Assembly (NCBI GenBank): GCA_023428265.1
Contig: JAEYYW010000151.1
Span: forward strand, 1-14,989
From: Bacillota bacterium
GTDB taxonomy: Bacteria; Bacillota; Clostridia; Christensenellales; UMGS416
DNA: 14,989 nucleotides
Direction of reading: 5' to 3'
This document shows positions 13,396 to 14,989 of this stretch, piece after piece. The translations under genes were made by a program, and so were the position numbers. Within the stretch, counting starts at the first letter, position 1, and every line of letters begins with the position of its first letter. Below the pieces are notes generated by a model. That model was not told the DNA's origin. It worked only from the letters and a program-made list of their open reading frames with translations, and made no database searches.

Positions 13396-14114
13396 TCATC
13401 TATCCGGCGATTGATCTGAAGGGCGGCCAGTGCGTCCGCTTGCAGCAGGGCGACATGGAACGGGCCACGGTTTACGGATACGACCCGGCGGCTGTCGCCC
13501 GCTCCTTTGCGGAGAAGGGCGCGCAATGGCTCCACGTGGTGGATCTGGACGGCGCGTTTACCGGAGACTCCCGCAATCTTGATGCCGTGCGGGCCATTGT
13601 GGCGGCGGTGCATATCCCGGTGCAGCTGGGTGGTGGCCTCAGGTCCATGGAGCGCCTGCAGCAGGTGTTTGAAGCCGGCGTGAGCCGCGCCATCCTGGGC
13701 ACCGCCGCGCTGGAAGACGAAGAATTTCTGAAGGAAGCCGTTGCCGCATATGGCGACCGCATTGCCGTGGGCATCGATGCCAAGGATGGTCTTGTCGCTG
13801 TGCGCGGCTGGGCGGAGGCATCTGATGTCACGCCGCTTGCTCTTGCCCTCCGGGTCAAGGCTGCTGGTGTGCGCACCGTGATCTACACCGACATTTCCCG
13901 CGACGGCATGCTGTCCGGCCCCAATTTTGAGGCGACGAAGGCGCTGATTGACGGCACCGGCCTGGATGTGATCGTGTCCGGTGGCGTGGCTGATCTCGGC
14001 CATGTGACTCAGTCAAAGCAGATTGCCGCTGCCGGCGTCATCATTGGCCGGGCCATCTATACTGGCGCGGTGCGGCTGGAAGAAGCCATCGCGGAGGGAG
14101 GAAAATCATGCTGA
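13392..14114 (+). CDS. hisA: phosphoribosylformimino-5-aminoimidazole carboxamide ribotide isomerase
   Basis: HisA opens the ribose ring of ProFAR to PRFAR by an Amadori rearrangement; it is a beta/alpha barrel paralogous to HisF. The 240-residue length is normal. The catalytic aspartates are Asp8 (YPAIDLKGGQCVRL) and Asp129 (AVGIDAKDG). The two phosphate sites fit VQLGGGLRS (77-85) and VSGGVADLGHV (195-205), and YTDISRDGMLSGPN (165-178) is the family's loop. The start overlaps hisH by 4 nt, with GGAGGG (13381-13386). The stop lies inside hisF, a 7-nt overlap. Confidence 0.97.
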   Translation: MIIYPAIDLKGGQCVRLQQGDMERATVYGYDPAAVARSFAEKGAQWLHVVDLDGAFTGDSRNLDAVRAIVAAVHIPVQLGGGLRSMERLQQVFEAGVSRAILGTAALEDEEFLKEAVAAYGDRIAVGIDAKDGLVAVRGWAEASDVTPLALALRVKAAGVRTVIYTDISRDGMLSGPNFEATKALIDGTGLDVIVSGGVADLGHVTQSKQIAAAGVIIGRAIYTGAVRLEEAIAEGGKSC

Positions 14115-14881
14115 CCTGCAGAATCATCCCATGCCTCGATGTGCGTGACGGCCGCGTGGTCAAAGGCGTAAATTTTGTGGACATCCGCGATGCCGGTGAC
14201 CCGGTGGAGGTCGCCCGGCGTTATAATGAAGAAGGGGCAGACGAAGTCACCTTCCTCGATATCACCGCCTCCTCAGACAAGCGCGGCATCATCCTGGATG
14301 TGGTTTCCCGCACGGCCGAACAGGTGTTCATCCCCCTCACGGTGGGCGGCGGCATCCGCACGCTGGAGGATTTCCGGCGCATTCTGAAGGCCGGCGCAGA
14401 CAAGATCTCGATCAACTCCGCACCGCTCAAAAACCCGGACTTCATCAACGAAGCTGCGTGGCGGTTCGGCACACAGTGCGTGGTCGTGGCCATCGATGCC
14501 AAACGCCGGCCTGACGGCGGATGGGACGCCTACTTGAACGGGGGCCGTGTGAACACCGGGCGGGACGCTGTGGAATGGGCCGTGGAAGCAGAGCGGCGGG
14601 GGGCGGGGGAGATCCTGCTCACCAGTATGGACACCGACGGCACCAAGGCCGGCTATGACATCGCCCTCACCCATGCCGTCACGTCGGCGGTAAACATCCC
14701 GGTGATCGCCTCCGGCGGCGCGGGCACACTGGAGCATTTCGCAGAGGTGGTGGAGCAAGCCCAGGCCGATGCGGTGCTGGCGGCGTCGCTGTTCCACTAC
14801 AAGGAGCTGGAAATCAATCAAGTGAAGCAGTTTATGAGGCAGCGGGGCATCCCGGTGCGCATGCAGGAGGAAATATGCTGA
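14108..14881 (+). CDS. hisF: imidazole glycerol phosphate synthase, cyclase subunit
   Basis: HisF uses ammonia from HisH to convert PRFAR to imidazole glycerol phosphate and AICAR. It is a 257-residue barrel of standard size. Catalytic aspartates are Asp11 (RIIPCLDVRDGRVVKGVNF) and Asp130 (VVAIDAKRRPDGG). Phosphate-binding blocks are TVGGGIRTLED (78-88) and the VIASGGAGTLEHF region, and LLTSMDTDGTKAGYD is diagnostic. GGAGGGAGG (14093-14101) precedes the ATG. It overlaps hisA upstream and hisI downstream, each by 7 nt in an identical ATGCTGA arrangement. Its partner hisH is two genes upstream. Confidence 0.97.
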   Translation: MLTCRIIPCLDVRDGRVVKGVNFVDIRDAGDPVEVARRYNEEGADEVTFLDITASSDKRGIILDVVSRTAEQVFIPLTVGGGIRTLEDFRRILKAGADKISINSAPLKNPDFINEAAWRFGTQCVVVAIDAKRRPDGGWDAYLNGGRVNTGRDAVEWAVEAERRGAGEILLTSMDTDGTKAGYDIALTHAVTSAVNIPVIASGGAGTLEHFAEVVEQAQADAVLAASLFHYKELEINQVKQFMRQRGIPVRMQEEIC

Positions 14882-14989
14882 ACATCAAAGGTGATCTTTC
14901 CACCATCAAATACAACGAAAATGGCATTGTGCCCGCCGTGGCACAGGATACGCAGACCGGCGCGGTTCTGATGCTGGCCTGGATGAATG
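14875..14989 (+). CDS. hisI: phosphoribosyl-AMP cyclohydrolase, 5' part
   Basis: HisI opens the adenine ring of phosphoribosyl-AMP. The start ATG overlaps the hisF stop by 7 nt, with GCAGGAGG (14863-14870) 4 nt upstream. The first 38 residues are visible: MLNIKGDLSTIKYNENGIVP followed by AVAQDTQTGAVLMLAWMN, which matches the N-terminus of HisI (the conserved AQD-x5-VLML-x-WMN block). The metal-binding cysteines lie beyond the window. Whether it is fused to a HisE pyrophosphohydrolase domain cannot be seen. Confidence 0.92.
   Translation, partial: MLNIKGDLSTIKYNENGIVPAVAQDTQTGAVLMLAWMN

Overview
The window is a run of ordinary bacterial chromosome, about 58-60% G+C by eye, with tightly packed genes, strong Shine-Dalgarno sites and sigma-A-type promoters. 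The split glycine decarboxylase (GcvPA/GcvPB), the short HisG with a HisZ partner, the tandem glycine riboswitch and the intrinsic terminators together suggest a Bacillota member, probably a G+C-rich Clostridia-like anaerobe. That assignment is inference; there is no rRNA or other taxonomic marker here. No mobile element, CRISPR array, tRNA, rRNA or prophage was found.

Layout. (1) 1-473: the 3' part of pgsA (phosphatidylglycerophosphate synthase). (2) 470-5060: a glycine-cleavage operon, gcvT-gcvH-gcvPA-gcvPB. It has a consensus promoter overlapping the pgsA stop codon, a tandem glycine riboswitch with a leader-linker kink-turn, an attenuator hairpin, and a terminator after gcvPB. The L-protein (lpd) and lipoylation genes are not in the window. 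(3) 5062-7876: a regulated accessory cassette. A leftward AraC-family regulator is divergent from a ThuA-like protein and a Gfo/Idh/MocA oxidoreductase. The 130-bp divergent region holds two promoters and a pair of 17-bp direct repeats that look like the AraC operator. (4) 7862-8886: a leftward cysteine-rich protein of unknown function and a rightward AhpD-like (carboxymuconolactone decarboxylase family) protein, divergently arranged. (5) 8978-14989: a histidine operon, hisZ-hisG-hisD-hisB-hisH-hisA-hisF-hisI. It is driven by a good promoter, and nearly every gene pair overlaps by 1-7 nt. hisI is cut by the window end, and hisC is not in this run.

How the genes work together. GcvT, GcvH and GcvPA/PB, with an L-protein from elsewhere, would cleave glycine to CO2, ammonia and methylene-tetrahydrofolate. 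The riboswitch would turn the operon on when glycine is abundant. HisZ/HisG start histidine synthesis from PRPP and ATP, and HisI, HisA, HisH/HisF, HisB and HisD cover most later steps; the HisC aminotransferase and the HisE and histidinol-phosphate phosphatase activities must lie elsewhere or downstream. The ThuA/oxidoreductase pair resembles the rhizobial ThuA/ThuB pair that acts through 3-keto sugar derivatives, but no transporter or glycosidase is present, so its substrate is unknown.

I found no clearly undescribed biological system. The most useful leads are the AraC operator layout, the cysteine-rich protein of unknown function, the terminator that contains a coding end, and the fine structure of the riboswitch.
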